Shown: positions 26,718-35,401 of the stretch, one piece after another
Layout of the letters: each line of letters opens with the position of its first letter
Position numbering within the stretch: the first letter of the stretch is position 1
Position numbers and translations under genes: made by a program
The notes under the pieces: model-generated
What the model was told of the DNA's origin: nothing
The model's database searches: none
What the model saw: the letters and a program-made list of their open reading frames with translations, nothing else
Origin: an uncultured Chlorobiaceae bacterium
GTDB lineage: Bacteria; Bacteroidota; Chlorobiia; Chlorobiales; Chlorobiaceae
Direction: 5' to 3'
Length of the DNA: 43,234 nt
Assembly: GCA_903866255.1 (NCBI GenBank)
Contig: CAIPMW010000025.1
Coordinates: 1-43,234 of the forward strand

Positions 26718-27875
26718 TTACCCTATCTTTTGCGAGCCTGTAATAATCGCATTGACAAGCTTCTCAATCGTCGCATCATCCAACAGCACCGGAATATTGA
26801 GGCAGATACTGCTGCGCAGCATGATGCCGGTTTTTGGCCAGAGTGCTTCAAGATCGGCATCACGATAGCGATCGTATTCACCAAGAAGATGACCCCAGAC
26901 ACCAGCAAAATGCCAGTCGAGCGCTTCGGGAAGGATCTTGGTGCCAAAACCATGCTCGGTCAGGTGCGCTTCAAACTGCAACGCAGCATCACGATCCCGC
27001 ATCCTGAAAATAAGGGTATCACCCTGGGCTCCAGCCTCATCACTGAATGGCCGGAGAATAATGTTGTCAAGATGGCGGATTGCATCCTTGATTCTTTTTT
27101 TATTCTCTCTTGATTTCGACAGAATCGTCTCAATCTTGGCAAGCTGGGCAAGCCCTATTGCTGCTGTCACTTCGCTTAAACGCATGTTCAACCCCTTGGC
27201 TCTTCTTGGATCTTTGCCTCTTGGCAGACCAGGAATGTGCATGTGCCCATGATCGGAGAACTCGGCTGCACGGTCATAAATTTCCTTGTCGTTGGTGATA
27301 ATGATACCACCTTCACCGGTATGGAGTGTCTTGCCTGCGTCAAAGGAGAAAGAGGCGACACTACCAAACGTGCCGAGCTTCTGCCCTTTGTAGGTGGCTC
27401 CGAGTGCCTGGGCGGCATCCTCAATCAGTATCAGACCATGCTTTTTACATATCGCAGCAAGCTCAGCCATTTTCGGTGGAGCCCACATTGGAATAACCAC
27501 CACCGCTTTTGTGGCCGGTGTAATGGCCTTCTCTACCTCCAGAGGATCAAGATGGTATGTTTCATCCAGCTCGACCGGAACCGGGACTGCCCCCAACGCG
27601 CTGATAGCCTCTATCGGCGCTATGAATGTCCAGGCCGTGGTAATAACCTCGTCGCCCGGCCCAATCCCTGCACCTGCAAGAGCACAGTGAATTGCCGCAG
27701 TACCAGAGGAAACTGCATGAGCATACTTGACACCCATCCATGCCGCAAATTTTTCTTCAAACTCTCTTGCTTTGTAGTTGCCACCGCCATAACGGTACAA
27801 GTTGACCTTTTCACGGCTGAAAAGCTCCTGAATTTCAGCCAGCTCTTCCCGCCCAATGAGTTCCGCTCCCGCCAT
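26718..27875 (-). CDS. DegT/DnrJ/EryC1/StrS aminotransferase, KdnA-like
   Basis: 385 aa PLP-dependent sugar aminotransferase. PLP-binding K182 lies in SFSFDAGKTLHTGEGG, D153 in LIEDAAQALG, and the SSGTAA motif at 56-61 binds phosphate. SDHGH after the lysine and the GKT-x-TGEGG context recall KdnA, which converts the 8-oxo form of Kdo to 8-amino-Kdo in Shewanella. The gene sits 18 bp behind an Fe-type alcohol dehydrogenase that would make the ketone or aldehyde substrate, as KdnB does. AGGA lies upstream of the ATG. It is the last gene of a five-gene minus-strand operon. The sugar is inferred; other keto-sugars are possible. Confidence 0.87.
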   Translation of the reverse strand: MAGAELIGREELAEIQELFSREKVNLYRYGGGNYKAREFEEKFAAWMGVKYAHAVSSGTAAIHCALAGAGIGPGDEVITTAWTFIAPIEAISALGAVPVPVELDETYHLDPLEVEKAITPATKAVVVIPMWAPPKMAELAAICKKHGLILIEDAAQALGATYKGQKLGTFGSVASFSFDAGKTLHTGEGGIIITNDKEIYDRAAEFSDHGHMHIPGLPRGKDPRRAKGLNMRLSEVTAAIGLAQLAKIETILSKSRENKKRIKDAIRHLDNIILRPFSDEAGAQGDTLIFRMRDRDAALQFEAHLTEHGFGTKILPEALDWHFAGVWGHLLGEYDRYRDADLEALWPKTGIMLRSSICLNIPVLLDDATIEKLVNAIITGSQKIG

Positions 27876-27893
27876 AATATCTGTCCTGTTCGT

Positions 27894-29024
27894 TTAGGTT
27901 AATTGAAATACAACTTCAAGTGCCGACTCCTCGGTAAACTCAACGGGGTTTCCGGAAAATGAGCCCTTCAGTGCTTCCGAAGCATTATGAGCAAATTCAG
28001 CAGCATTCCCTTTCCCATAACCATAGGTGACAAGGTTTGGAATCTGCAATTGCTGATACAGTTCATCCATCTGTTCAAGCAACTCTTCGGTAGCCTCTTT
28101 TGGTGACGGAGTCGAGTGCAATGGGTTGAGGATAGCATATTTTTCGTAGCCATGAAGATGGTTGTAGCGCATCACCTCTTTCAGGAAAATAGCGCCTGCA
28201 AGACCATGTGGAACACGGTGCTTGACACCAAGGTAGTAGGCAAAACCGTTGGTGGGGCCATCACCGGAGTTCATGAGAGCCGCTGTGCCACAAACACTGC
28301 CAATGGCAAGGTCAAGTCGCGATTCAGCCCGGTCGAGCTGATTCTGCTGCAGGGCAGAAAAGGTGCGCTGGAACCCTTCAACTGAAAAAATCCTGCTCAA
28401 TGCCGTATGCTTGATGGATCCAAAACTGTCTACACAGTGTACAAGGCTGTCCATCGCTGAGGCAATCACACTCTCAATCGGAGCTGTCATGGAGAGCTGT
28501 GGGTCAATAACCGCTTTTTTGGGGAAATTCTTGCGGCTGTTGATCCCAAGCTTGCGTCCCTCGGCCTCATCAATAAACACAGCATTATAGCTGACCTCAG
28601 CACCACTTCCCAGCAACGTCGGCACCGTGACAAGCGGCAGCGGGTCGTTCACACCTGCAGGAAAACCCTTAAGTGACAAGGCAGGAACATTGTTGGACAT
28701 GAGAAGGGCAACCCCCTTGCCGAGGTCGAGCGTACTGCCTCCGCCAATGGCTACAATCGCATCCGGCTTATTGCCTCTGAAAAATTCAGCAACATTTTCG
28801 AGATGGGCGTACGTTGGCTCCCCGGCAAATTCGTTGCAATAGAGCACCGCATTGGTATATACTGAGGTGAGGCTCTTCAGCACGTCCTGAAAATAGTGGC
28901 TTCCTGCAACATTGGCATCATAAATAATACCTGGCTTCTGCACCGACATCAGGGCCAGATGCTCGTTCAGCTTCAGTGCTTCGTTAACCCCGATAACAAG
29001 ATCGGTGGACAAAAAGAAATTCAT
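27894..29024 (-). CDS. Iron-containing alcohol dehydrogenase, KdnB-like
   Basis: 376 aa group III (Fe-ADH) dehydrogenase. GGGSTLDLGKGVAL near residue 95 binds NAD(P); metal ligands of the family are visible in AMDSLVHCVDS and KHRVPHGLAGA. The region VPTLLGSGAEVSYNAVF corresponds to the conserved T-x-x-G-[ST]-[GA]-S/A-E loop. Next to a KdnA-like aminotransferase and a CMP-sugar synthetase, the likely job is oxidation of a sugar-acid hydroxyl before transamination, as KdnB does at C8 of Kdo. It lies 24 bp after the CMP-transferase gene and 18 bp before the aminotransferase gene. Substrate and metal are not proven by sequence. Confidence 0.86.
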   Translation of the reverse strand: MNFFLSTDLVIGVNEALKLNEHLALMSVQKPGIIYDANVAGSHYFQDVLKSLTSVYTNAVLYCNEFAGEPTYAHLENVAEFFRGNKPDAIVAIGGGSTLDLGKGVALLMSNNVPALSLKGFPAGVNDPLPLVTVPTLLGSGAEVSYNAVFIDEAEGRKLGINSRKNFPKKAVIDPQLSMTAPIESVIASAMDSLVHCVDSFGSIKHTALSRIFSVEGFQRTFSALQQNQLDRAESRLDLAIGSVCGTAALMNSGDGPTNGFAYYLGVKHRVPHGLAGAIFLKEVMRYNHLHGYEKYAILNPLHSTPSPKEATEELLEQMDELYQQLQIPNLVTYGYGKGNAAEFAHNASEALKGSFSGNPVEFTEESALEVVFQLT

Positions 29025-29048
29025 AAAAGAGGTAATCTAAAGGTTCTG

Positions 29049-29750
29049 TTAATCTTCATCCTGCTCTATCAGGTTTTTTTTAAAAAGATAGTACTCAATT
29101 AAATCTATTTCTTCGACAGTATCAATCTCCCAGGTTTGCCAAAATTCCATTTCATAGATGGAGAGCTTTTCTCCAATCCTGTTGTCGAAAGTGGCAAGAG
29201 TTTCAGGCGTAAAAATATAGATTGAGCCGTTCTCGATGAACTGGGTTGGTCGATCCTGACGCATTCCCCGATTGCGATAATCAAAGTTGACACTTGTCCA
29301 CTTTCCTTCTCGCGACTCCCACAAAGTAAGGTCGTCGGCTTTCGTCACCGAGATCAGCGAATCTGCCCCTTCACGACGAAAAACCTCCATCGCCGCATCA
29401 ATGTCACCAGGTTTCCGTAACGGTGAGGTTGCCTGCAAGAAGACAACCGTGCTGACAGCCATCTCGTACTCCAGTTCGATAACTTCAAGCGCATGGCTAA
29501 TGGCTGATTCCGAGCTTGCCTTGTCCCCGGAAAATTTCGCTGGACGTTCGATCACCTCAGCTCCGTACTCCTTGGCAATACCAGAAATAATAAAGCTGTC
29601 TGTCGAAACAAACACCTTGTCGATAGAAGTCGAAGCAAGAGCCTGCTGAATCGTCCAGGCAAGCAAGGGTTTTCCGGCTACGGAATAAATGTTCTTCTTT
29701 TTTAGCCCCTTTGAGCCGCCTCTGGCAGGAATAATCGCTACAGTGGACAT
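29049..29750 (-). CDS. CMP-sugar synthetase, NeuA type (acylneuraminate cytidylyltransferase family)
   Basis: 233 aa nucleotidyltransferase. The start [16 protein letters not shown] is the CTP-binding signature of NeuA-type CMP-nonulosonate synthetases; [12 protein letters not shown] and [12 protein letters not shown] match later family motifs. It should activate a 2-keto-3-deoxy sugar acid as its CMP derivative. KdsB, used for CMP-Kdo and CMP-8-amino-Kdo in known organisms, is a different branch, so this operon departs from the Shewanella layout. No NeuB/KdsA-type synthase is in the window; the sugar acid must come from elsewhere. It lies 24 bp before the dehydrogenase gene and 21 bp after the GT-B-like gene. 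Confidence 0.88.
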   Translation of the reverse strand: MSTVAIIPARGGSKGLKKKNIYSVAGKPLLAWTIQQALASTSIDKVFVSTDSFIISGIAKEYGAEVIERPAKFSGDKASSESAISHALEVIELEYEMAVSTVVFLQATSPLRKPGDIDAAMEVFRREGADSLISVTKADDLTLWESREGKWTSVNFDYRNRGMRQDRPTQFIENGSIYIFTPETLATFDNRIGEKLSIYEMEFWQTWEIDTVEEIDLIEYYLFKKNLIEQDED

Positions 29751-29771
29751 GATAATCGTATTCGTTTTGGT

Positions 29772-30728
29772 TTAACCATCAATCACCTGGCGACAGACAT
29801 CCGCAATCATTCTGGCTGCAGAATTATTCTGGAGTGGTGTCAGAGATGTTAATACGTCAGGATGGAGGCCACAATGTACCTCCTTGTTGAGAGCAGAACC
29901 TACAAAAATTGTCGAAGAAAACTGTGCAATCAACATGCGGGAGTTGGCAATCATCTCCTCTGTTTTCCCTTCACTAAAGACCAGACTGTCAGGGGCATAT
30001 CTCCGGATCTCCTCAATAGCTCGCTCTGCATTTTCGTTGGGATGGAGCTTGAACATCAGTTGATGATTCTCCGCCATAGCCAGGTACTTTTCAATATTTT
30101 TCCTCCGATTTTCGTAGATAAAGGTTTCACGATTATCAGAGGTACAGACAAGCACATAATCACGATATTTGAAATTGTTCAAAAGGTACTGTGTGCAGTT
30201 GTCAAAATTTGGAATACTGGTCACCTCAATCTTGGCAGCATTGACACCTTTTCGAATAAAGAGATCGCGATACCCTTCGCTTGCGACACAAAATTTTTGA
30301 TATGCATCCGATAAGCCGGTTGTTGCTGTACCGGCAATCCAGCGGGGCATCCATGAAACATTCCGGGCAAGATGGTAAAGAATGGTTTCTGGCTCAGTCA
30401 TTCCCTCCTGCACAAGCACCATTTTTTTCGTTCGAAAATGTTTTGGTACAATAAGATCTGTACAGGTCACGACAAGATCATAATCATGCGCAAGACCTCC
30501 GATATCGAGTTTCAGGTGATGTCCACGAAGATAATCAAGAGCACGATCAGAACGCTGTTTACCCATAATCGTAAACTCAAGCAGACCCAGATCACTGGCT
30601 GTGCCAAGCAGACCATCACTGAAAAACGGTGAAAAATACTGCTCATACTCGGTCAACCACCCGGCAATCTGATGCATCTGGGTAGTTTGATTCATTGACC
30701 CGCAGATAAACAAAACATTTTTCTTCAT
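29772..30728 (-). CDS. GT-B-fold glycosyltransferase-like protein, function unknown
   Basis: 318 aa soluble protein, beginning MKKNVLFICGSMNQTTQ. The C-terminal half resembles GT-B/CDP-glycerophosphotransferase or UDP-GlcNAc 2-epimerase-like proteins: MFKLHPNENAERAIEEI, then LVFSEGKTEEMIANSRML and IAQFSSTIFVGSALNKEV. In that fold, such segments bind a nucleotide-linked donor. I cannot assign donor or acceptor. Its ATG overlaps the stop of the upstream flippase-like gene (ATGA), so they are translationally coupled. It may transfer the CMP-sugar made by the next genes, but no Kdo/sialyltransferase signature is evident. Confidence 0.65.
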   Translation of the reverse strand: MKKNVLFICGSMNQTTQMHQIAGWLTEYEQYFSPFFSDGLLGTASDLGLLEFTIMGKQRSDRALDYLRGHHLKLDIGGLAHDYDLVVTCTDLIVPKHFRTKKMVLVQEGMTEPETILYHLARNVSWMPRWIAGTATTGLSDAYQKFCVASEGYRDLFIRKGVNAAKIEVTSIPNFDNCTQYLLNNFKYRDYVLVCTSDNRETFIYENRRKNIEKYLAMAENHQLMFKLHPNENAERAIEEIRRYAPDSLVFSEGKTEEMIANSRMLIAQFSSTIFVGSALNKEVHCGLHPDVLTSLTPLQNNSAARMIADVCRQVIDG

Positions 30729-31789
30729 GATTCTACCCGGTTTACAGCTTCGGCGTCATGAAGATGGACTCCCGAAAAAAACATCACTCCATAACCGGTT
30801 GTATACCAGAACACCTCTTTTAATCGCCTTAAGAGCACAAATGCGCCGCCGTAGGCAAGAACATCAGGGAAGCCAAGCGCCTGAAAAAATGCAAGATAAC
30901 CAAGATCCTGCACACCTAGTCCTGACGGGATGAAAAAAAAGAGCGTACGAAGCATGGTAAGAGCAATATCAATGGAGAGCACATCCAGAAAAGTGATATT
31001 GACACCAAGAAGCCTTAATATCGTATAACTCTCAATCGCAAGCGTTGACCAGGCAAACAGATAGAGAACCAATACAGGAAACAGCCGGCTGATGTATGTA
31101 CCTCTGTAACTCTTCAATTCTTCATCGGTATCAAAAAAACCCGACTCTTTTAGTAGAAGCCATTCTTTGACTTTGTTGAAAGGAACAAGCATCAGGAGCC
31201 TGTGTACATTCCGGGCCGCTTGTCCATTAAGAAGCAAGACAAGAAGAAAGAGAAACAACAAAAATACCACAAGGCCCATTGCAATAAGAATATATCCAAG
31301 TCCTTCAAATCCAAGCATTTTGGGAGATACCGACTGCAGAAGTGAAAAACCGGCAATAGAACCAATAATGGTATAAATTCCCTGGGCTAAACCAAGCATA
31401 AGCTTGCGAACAGCAACACTTGCCACTCCTGAAGGGATTGCAATCCCCATAAACCGGTTACAAAGATATGGACGCAGAGGCTCTCCAACGGCAACACCTG
31501 CGGGGAGCGTCATGGAAACAGTTTCAGCGATAACCTGTATCTTCAGAAGCTCGAAAAAGGGTATTGCCTTTATGCTCCGGGGAAAAACCTTTAGCCAGGC
31601 AAAAGCCTCGAGCAAATGAAGCGCAAGAAAGGGTAAAATAATCAGGATTGAGGAAAAGCCAATCGACGAGATCAGCACTGCAGAGCGCTTCAGGTCGAGT
31701 TGACTGAAAAGCCAGACAATCAGAATGATGCCAAGAGCAAGGCCAATATAACCAGTCCAGGGAAAACTGGATTTTTTAGTCACAGGCAT
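30725..31789 (-). CDS. Flippase-like membrane protein (UPF0104/LPG synthase TM family)
   Basis: 354 aa with about eight membrane helices. It resembles the lysylphosphatidylglycerol synthetase transmembrane/flippase-like (UPF0104) family: LPAGVAVGEPLRPYLCNRF with Gly-Glu-Pro, VASVAVRKLMLGLAQG, and FFIPSGLGVQDLGYLAFFQALG. The soluble LPG-synthase catalytic domain is absent. Members in cell-wall gene clusters are thought to move lipid-linked intermediates, although this is rarely proven. It is the first gene of the minus-strand operon and overlaps the GT-B-like gene by 4 bp. Confidence 0.83.
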   Translation of the reverse strand: MPVTKKSSFPWTGYIGLALGIILIVWLFSQLDLKRSAVLISSIGFSSILIILPFLALHLLEAFAWLKVFPRSIKAIPFFELLKIQVIAETVSMTLPAGVAVGEPLRPYLCNRFMGIAIPSGVASVAVRKLMLGLAQGIYTIIGSIAGFSLLQSVSPKMLGFEGLGYILIAMGLVVFLLFLFLLVLLLNGQAARNVHRLLMLVPFNKVKEWLLLKESGFFDTDEELKSYRGTYISRLFPVLVLYLFAWSTLAIESYTILRLLGVNITFLDVLSIDIALTMLRTLFFFIPSGLGVQDLGYLAFFQALGFPDVLAYGGAFVLLRRLKEVFWYTTGYGVMFFSGVHLHDAEAVNRVES

Positions 31790-32257
31790 GAAAAATCAAT
31801 AAAAAAAGCTGAGAAAATACTCCGAAAAAACATTGGAGGCTCGGCTGAACAATTGCATTACTCCTTAATCAACAGAAGGATGGGCGGTATGTTTCGCAAT
31901 AGGTCAATCAAGATTCCATAATGCCCCGCAAGATAGCTCATAATTCCCTGATAATAAAAAGGAGGGCTAAACTGTTTGAAATTTGTTATAACCGGTCAGG
32001 ATGCCGCCGTTGTGTCGTCAGCGCACATCACCCGGCATCTGCCAGGTGGTTACAAGTTCAACGGTATCATCAATTCTCTGGATATCACCACCCAATAATA
32101 CTACTTCTATTTCTTGAAGAAAAAATCTGAAATTCCGTTTTATACCATTATGTTGGTATATTCCTTAAACTCTGGCTCTGCGTCTGGTGGAGTGATTTAT
32201 GTGGAGTAATACCCGTTTCGTCCAAAAAGCAGTATTTATTACACACTAACATCTTTT
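31790..32257. other. Divergent intergenic region with a palindrome and possible coding remnant
   Basis: 468 bp upstream of both the sugar operon and the acyl-CoA synthetase. It contains the palindrome at 32141-32160. In addition, the minus strand from about 32150 to 32015 reads a protein-like stretch (VVLLGGDIQRIDDTVEL, then VTTWQMPGDVR and a stop) with no start codon, possibly a gene remnant. The plus-strand frames in this region look like chance. Confidence 0.4.
32141..32160. promoter_or_regulatory. Palindrome TATACCA-N6-TGGTATA, candidate operator
   Basis: A perfect 7-bp inverted repeat with a 6-bp spacer lies 98 bp upstream of the acyl-CoA synthetase start. The size and symmetry suit a dimeric regulator such as a TetR- or FadR-like protein. 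Which regulator, if any, is unknown. Confidence 0.4.
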
Positions 32258-34093
32258 ATGATGGGACTTATCAATCCTGACTTTCAGACACTGCCGGAAC
32301 TTTTTGCCTCAGTTTTTGCCCATTACAGGGATGAGCCTGCAAAATTTCCATTTGCACGAAAAATCAATGGGGTCTATAACCCAATATCATATCGTGAGTT
32401 CGAGAAGGATGTCACTACCTTCGCGGCATTTCTCAAACACAATGGCATCACCTCCAAAGACAGAGTGGCCATTCTTTCGGAAAACAGACCCGGATGGTAC
32501 CTCTCAGATATGGCTATCATGAACATCGGCGCAATCAATGTCCCACTCTACCCTTCTCTCCCGCCCAATCAGATTGAATACATTCTCAAAAACTGTGGTG
32601 CAAAAGCTGTTGTGGTTTCAAACATGCTCCAGCTTGGGAAAATTCTTTCGATACAAAAAAACCTTTCAGAGTTAACTCTGGTGGTTATCATGAACCGCCT
32701 TGAAGAGGTCATTGAAAATGTTTTTGACCTGAACGAGGTGAAAAGAGAGGGTGAAGCAATTCTTGCCAGAGAGCCATTCATTCTGGATGGCACAATTGTC
32801 AACCCTGACGATGTTGCAACCATTATTTACACATCCGGAACAACCGGACTTCCCAAAGGAGTGATGCTCACCCATCGGAATATCTGTGAAAATGTCAAAT
32901 CATGTTCATCAGTTATCTGTCTTGATGATTCAGATCGCGGCCTCTCCTTTCTTCCCCTCTCCCATGCTTATGAACGAACTGGTGGCTATTATCTGCTGTT
33001 TGCCTGCGGAGCAAGTATATACCTTGCCGAAAGCGTTGAAACCATATCGCTTAACATGACAGAAGCTCAGCCAACGATCATGTTTACAGTGCCAAGGCTT
33101 TTTGATCGTATCAAATCAGGAATTCTGAAACAGATTTCAACTCAGAGTGCCTTAAAACAAAAAATATTTTATGGGGCTCTGAAAACAGGCGAAAAGTATC
33201 ACAATGAACTCAATACGCAAGGACACGTGTCGCCACTGCTCGCCATCCAGCATACACTGGCAAAACAACTTGTCTACAACAAGATAAAGAACAAGTTTGG
33301 AGGACACCTGCGCTATTTTGTTTCTGGTGGGGCTGCTCTGCCTCAAAAAATCGGGGAATTTTTTCAGGCACTTGATATCCGTATCCTTGAGGGGTTTGGT
33401 TTGACCGAAACAGCGCCAGTCACTCATGTTAACCGCCCTGAAAAAATCAAATATGGTACTGTTGGCAGAGCTGTTGACAACGTCGAAGTCATGATTGCGC
33501 CTGATGGTGAAATACTGCTCAAAGGGCCGAATATCATGAAGGGGTATTGGAATGATGAGGCAGCTACCCGCGAGGTTATCAAAGATGGCTGGTTTCACTC
33601 AGGAGATATTGGAGAGATCGATCGGGATGGCTATCTGACCATAACTGACCGTAAAAAACATATCATCGTCACAACCGGTGGAAAAAATATTGCTCCCGGA
33701 CCCATCGAGAACATGATCTCTGAAAGCGCCTTCGTCGATCAGGTCATTGTTGTCGGTGAAAAGCGTCCATTTCTGATTGCGCTTATTGTCCCTGACTTCA
33801 CAGCGCTTCAGGAATTTGCTGCTGCTGAAAAAATAACATTCTCTACAATCAAGGAGTTGATTGAGCATAAAGAGGTCATGCAGATTTATGAAAAGCTGTT
33901 ACGAAATATCTCAAAACATCTCGCTACCCACGAAAAGATACGCAAGTTTCTGTTGGTAGACACCGCATTTACCATTGATAACGCTCAAATGACACCAACA
34001 TTCAAACTCAAACGAAAAATCATTTATGCAAAGTATGCTACCGAGATTGACAAGATGTATAAAACCTTCAACACGGTCTATAATACAGAGTAA
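32258..34093 (+). CDS. Long-chain fatty acid--CoA ligase (AMP-binding)
   Basis: 611 aa; a second ATG directly follows the first. The adenylation signature [19 protein letters not shown] (about residue 190) forms the P-loop; [16 protein letters not shown] and [13 protein letters not shown] are A5 and A7 motifs; the C-terminal domain has [19 protein letters not shown]. The length and the long insertion before the A5 motif fit the FAA1/long-chain acyl-CoA synthetase group. It activates fatty acids for membrane lipid recycling; green sulfur bacteria do not live on fatty acids. Divergent from the sugar operon and convergent with mutY. Confidence 0.92.
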   Translation: MMGLINPDFQTLPELFASVFAHYRDEPAKFPFARKINGVYNPISYREFEKDVTTFAAFLKHNGITSKDRVAILSENRPGWYLSDMAIMNIGAINVPLYPSLPPNQIEYILKNCGAKAVVVSNMLQLGKILSIQKNLSELTLVVIMNRLEEVIENVFDLNEVKREGEAILAREPFILDGTIVNPDDVATIIYTSGTTGLPKGVMLTHRNICENVKSCSSVICLDDSDRGLSFLPLSHAYERTGGYYLLFACGASIYLAESVETISLNMTEAQPTIMFTVPRLFDRIKSGILKQISTQSALKQKIFYGALKTGEKYHNELNTQGHVSPLLAIQHTLAKQLVYNKIKNKFGGHLRYFVSGGAALPQKIGEFFQALDIRILEGFGLTETAPVTHVNRPEKIKYGTVGRAVDNVEVMIAPDGEILLKGPNIMKGYWNDEAATREVIKDGWFHSGDIGEIDRDGYLTITDRKKHIIVTTGGKNIAPGPIENMISESAFVDQVIVVGEKRPFLIALIVPDFTALQEFAAAEKITFSTIKELIEHKEVMQIYEKLLRNISKHLATHEKIRKFLLVDTAFTIDNAQMTPTFKLKRKIIYAKYATEIDKMYKTFNTVYNTE

Positions 34094-34131
34094 TAAACTA
34101 CCAAAAGGGTGACGACAGGCTTGAACCGGGC

Positions 34132-34962
34132 TTATCCCCCTTTTATTTTCCAGCCGCTATGGGTGGGGTGCCTGGTATCTGCGTGATGTTCAAGTAACCC
34201 CTCCTGAACAAGTTCACCAAGAATCTCATCAAGACTCCAGGGACAGTCACCATATTTTTCCTCGAGTTCCTCAAGAAACATTACCTCAGCATGAATAAGC
34301 TCTTTGACAAGTCGTCCCCTGTACCACCGTTTTGAACCAGAAAATTTGGACTGCTTTGTCAACGGACGAATTCCTGTCTTTTTACTTGTCAGATGCAGTG
34401 CGCCATAATCCATAAGAGCATTATGCCACTCACGACTTTGGCCACAAGGAAGAACTGTATCGGCAATCTGTTGCAACCTGGCCACAGAAATATCTTCAGG
34501 AAGGCAGAATTCATGGATTATAATTCGTCGGATATTGGTATCGACCGCCGCAAAATCAGCATTGTCAGCAAACACCGGAATAGAGCGAGAAGTATACTCC
34601 CCTATGCCAGGAAGTTTCTTGAGGAGTTCGGGCTCTGATGGCACAATTCCTCCATAGCTCTCTGTAATAATTGAGGCACACCGATGCAGACGAACGGCTC
34701 TGGAATTATAGCCCAGACCACTCCAGAGGGCGAGAACCTCTTTTAAGGGAGCCGATGCAAGATGAATAATATCAGGGAAAATTTTCAGCCAGGCATCGAA
34801 CCTTGAAACAACCCTTTCCGCCTGTGTCTGCTGAAGCATGATCTCACTGACCATGACGGCATAGCGGTCAGCAGTCTCCCGCCAGGGAAACCCCCTTCGG
34901 TTCTGCCGATAAAAATCAAAAATCTTCTTCCTGAAAAGCTCAATATCGTTGGGAAGCTCCAT
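34132..34962 (-). CDS. mutY: MutY-like adenine DNA glycosylase lacking the Fe-S cluster
   Basis: 276 aa from the internal ATG (MELPNDIELFRKK), which places FPWR at the usual distance; a longer frame begins at 35025. HhH-GPD fold: catalytic E40 in SEIMLQQTQAER, helix-hairpin-helix LKKLPGIGEYTSRSI with Y123 where bifunctional glycosylases have Lys, and D141 in VDTNIRR. It removes A opposite 8-oxoG. Unusually, the C-x6-C-x2-C-x5-C cluster expected after MDYGA is absent: that region reads LHLTSKKTGIRPL without cysteine. The MutT-like C-terminal domain is also missing; the tail looks winged-helix-like. A cluster-free MutY clade is known. It follows rplS by 63 bp. Confidence 0.8.
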   Translation of the reverse strand: MELPNDIELFRKKIFDFYRQNRRGFPWRETADRYAVMVSEIMLQQTQAERVVSRFDAWLKIFPDIIHLASAPLKEVLALWSGLGYNSRAVRLHRCASIITESYGGIVPSEPELLKKLPGIGEYTSRSIPVFADNADFAAVDTNIRRIIIHEFCLPEDISVARLQQIADTVLPCGQSREWHNALMDYGALHLTSKKTGIRPLTKQSKFSGSKRWYRGRLVKELIHAEVMFLEELEEKYGDCPWSLDEILGELVQEGLLEHHADTRHPTHSGWKIKGG

Positions 34963-35025
34963 AATGCTGGAAGGTAGAGGGCAGACCCCGGCAGCGCTGA
35001 GGCATGTCGGGGCTACCAATAACAA

Positions 35026-35388
35026 TCAGACCTTCTCTGCAATCTTGCGTTCCTTGACTTTCAATGCCGCCTTGCCGGTACGTTTGCGCAGGTAGAATAG
35101 TTTTGCTCTTCTTGCCTTGCCGTGCTTGACAACGGTGACACTTTCGATATTGGGTGAATTGACAGGAATGATCCTTTCAACACCTACACCGTGAGAAATT
35201 TTGCGCACTGTGATGGTCTTGTTCCCTCCAGCTCCCCTGTCGCTGATAACAACACCCTCAAAAGCCTGAAGCCTCTCTTTCTCACCCTCAATAACCTTCA
35301 ACTGTATCTTGATGGTATCGCCTGGCCTGATTTCCGGAAAATCGGTAACCGCCTGAGTGGCTTCAACTAACTTGATTATCTGATCCAT
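35026..35388 (-). CDS. rplS: 50S ribosomal protein L19
   Basis: 120 aa with the L19 pattern [18 protein letters not shown] and the C-terminal [16 protein letters not shown]. It sits at the 30S-50S interface near the intersubunit bridge. It is the last of the ffh-rpsP-rimM-trmD-rplS gene order found in many bacteria, 13 bp after trmD. Confidence 0.97.
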   Translation of the reverse strand: MDQIIKLVEATQAVTDFPEIRPGDTIKIQLKVIEGEKERLQAFEGVVISDRGAGGNKTITVRKISHGVGVERIIPVNSPNIESVTVVKHGKARRAKLFYLRKRTGKAALKVKERKIAEKV

Positions 35389-35401
35389 GACAACAACTTA
35401 T

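Noticed and set aside
31921-32130. 69-codon plus-strand ORF in the intergenic region
   Set aside because: No ribosome site, composition not protein-like, no continuation; treated as chance.
34963-35025. Longer start of the MutY-like gene
   Set aside because: It would begin at a non-ATG codon right at the rplS stop and add 21 residues not typical of MutY; the internal ATG fits the family.
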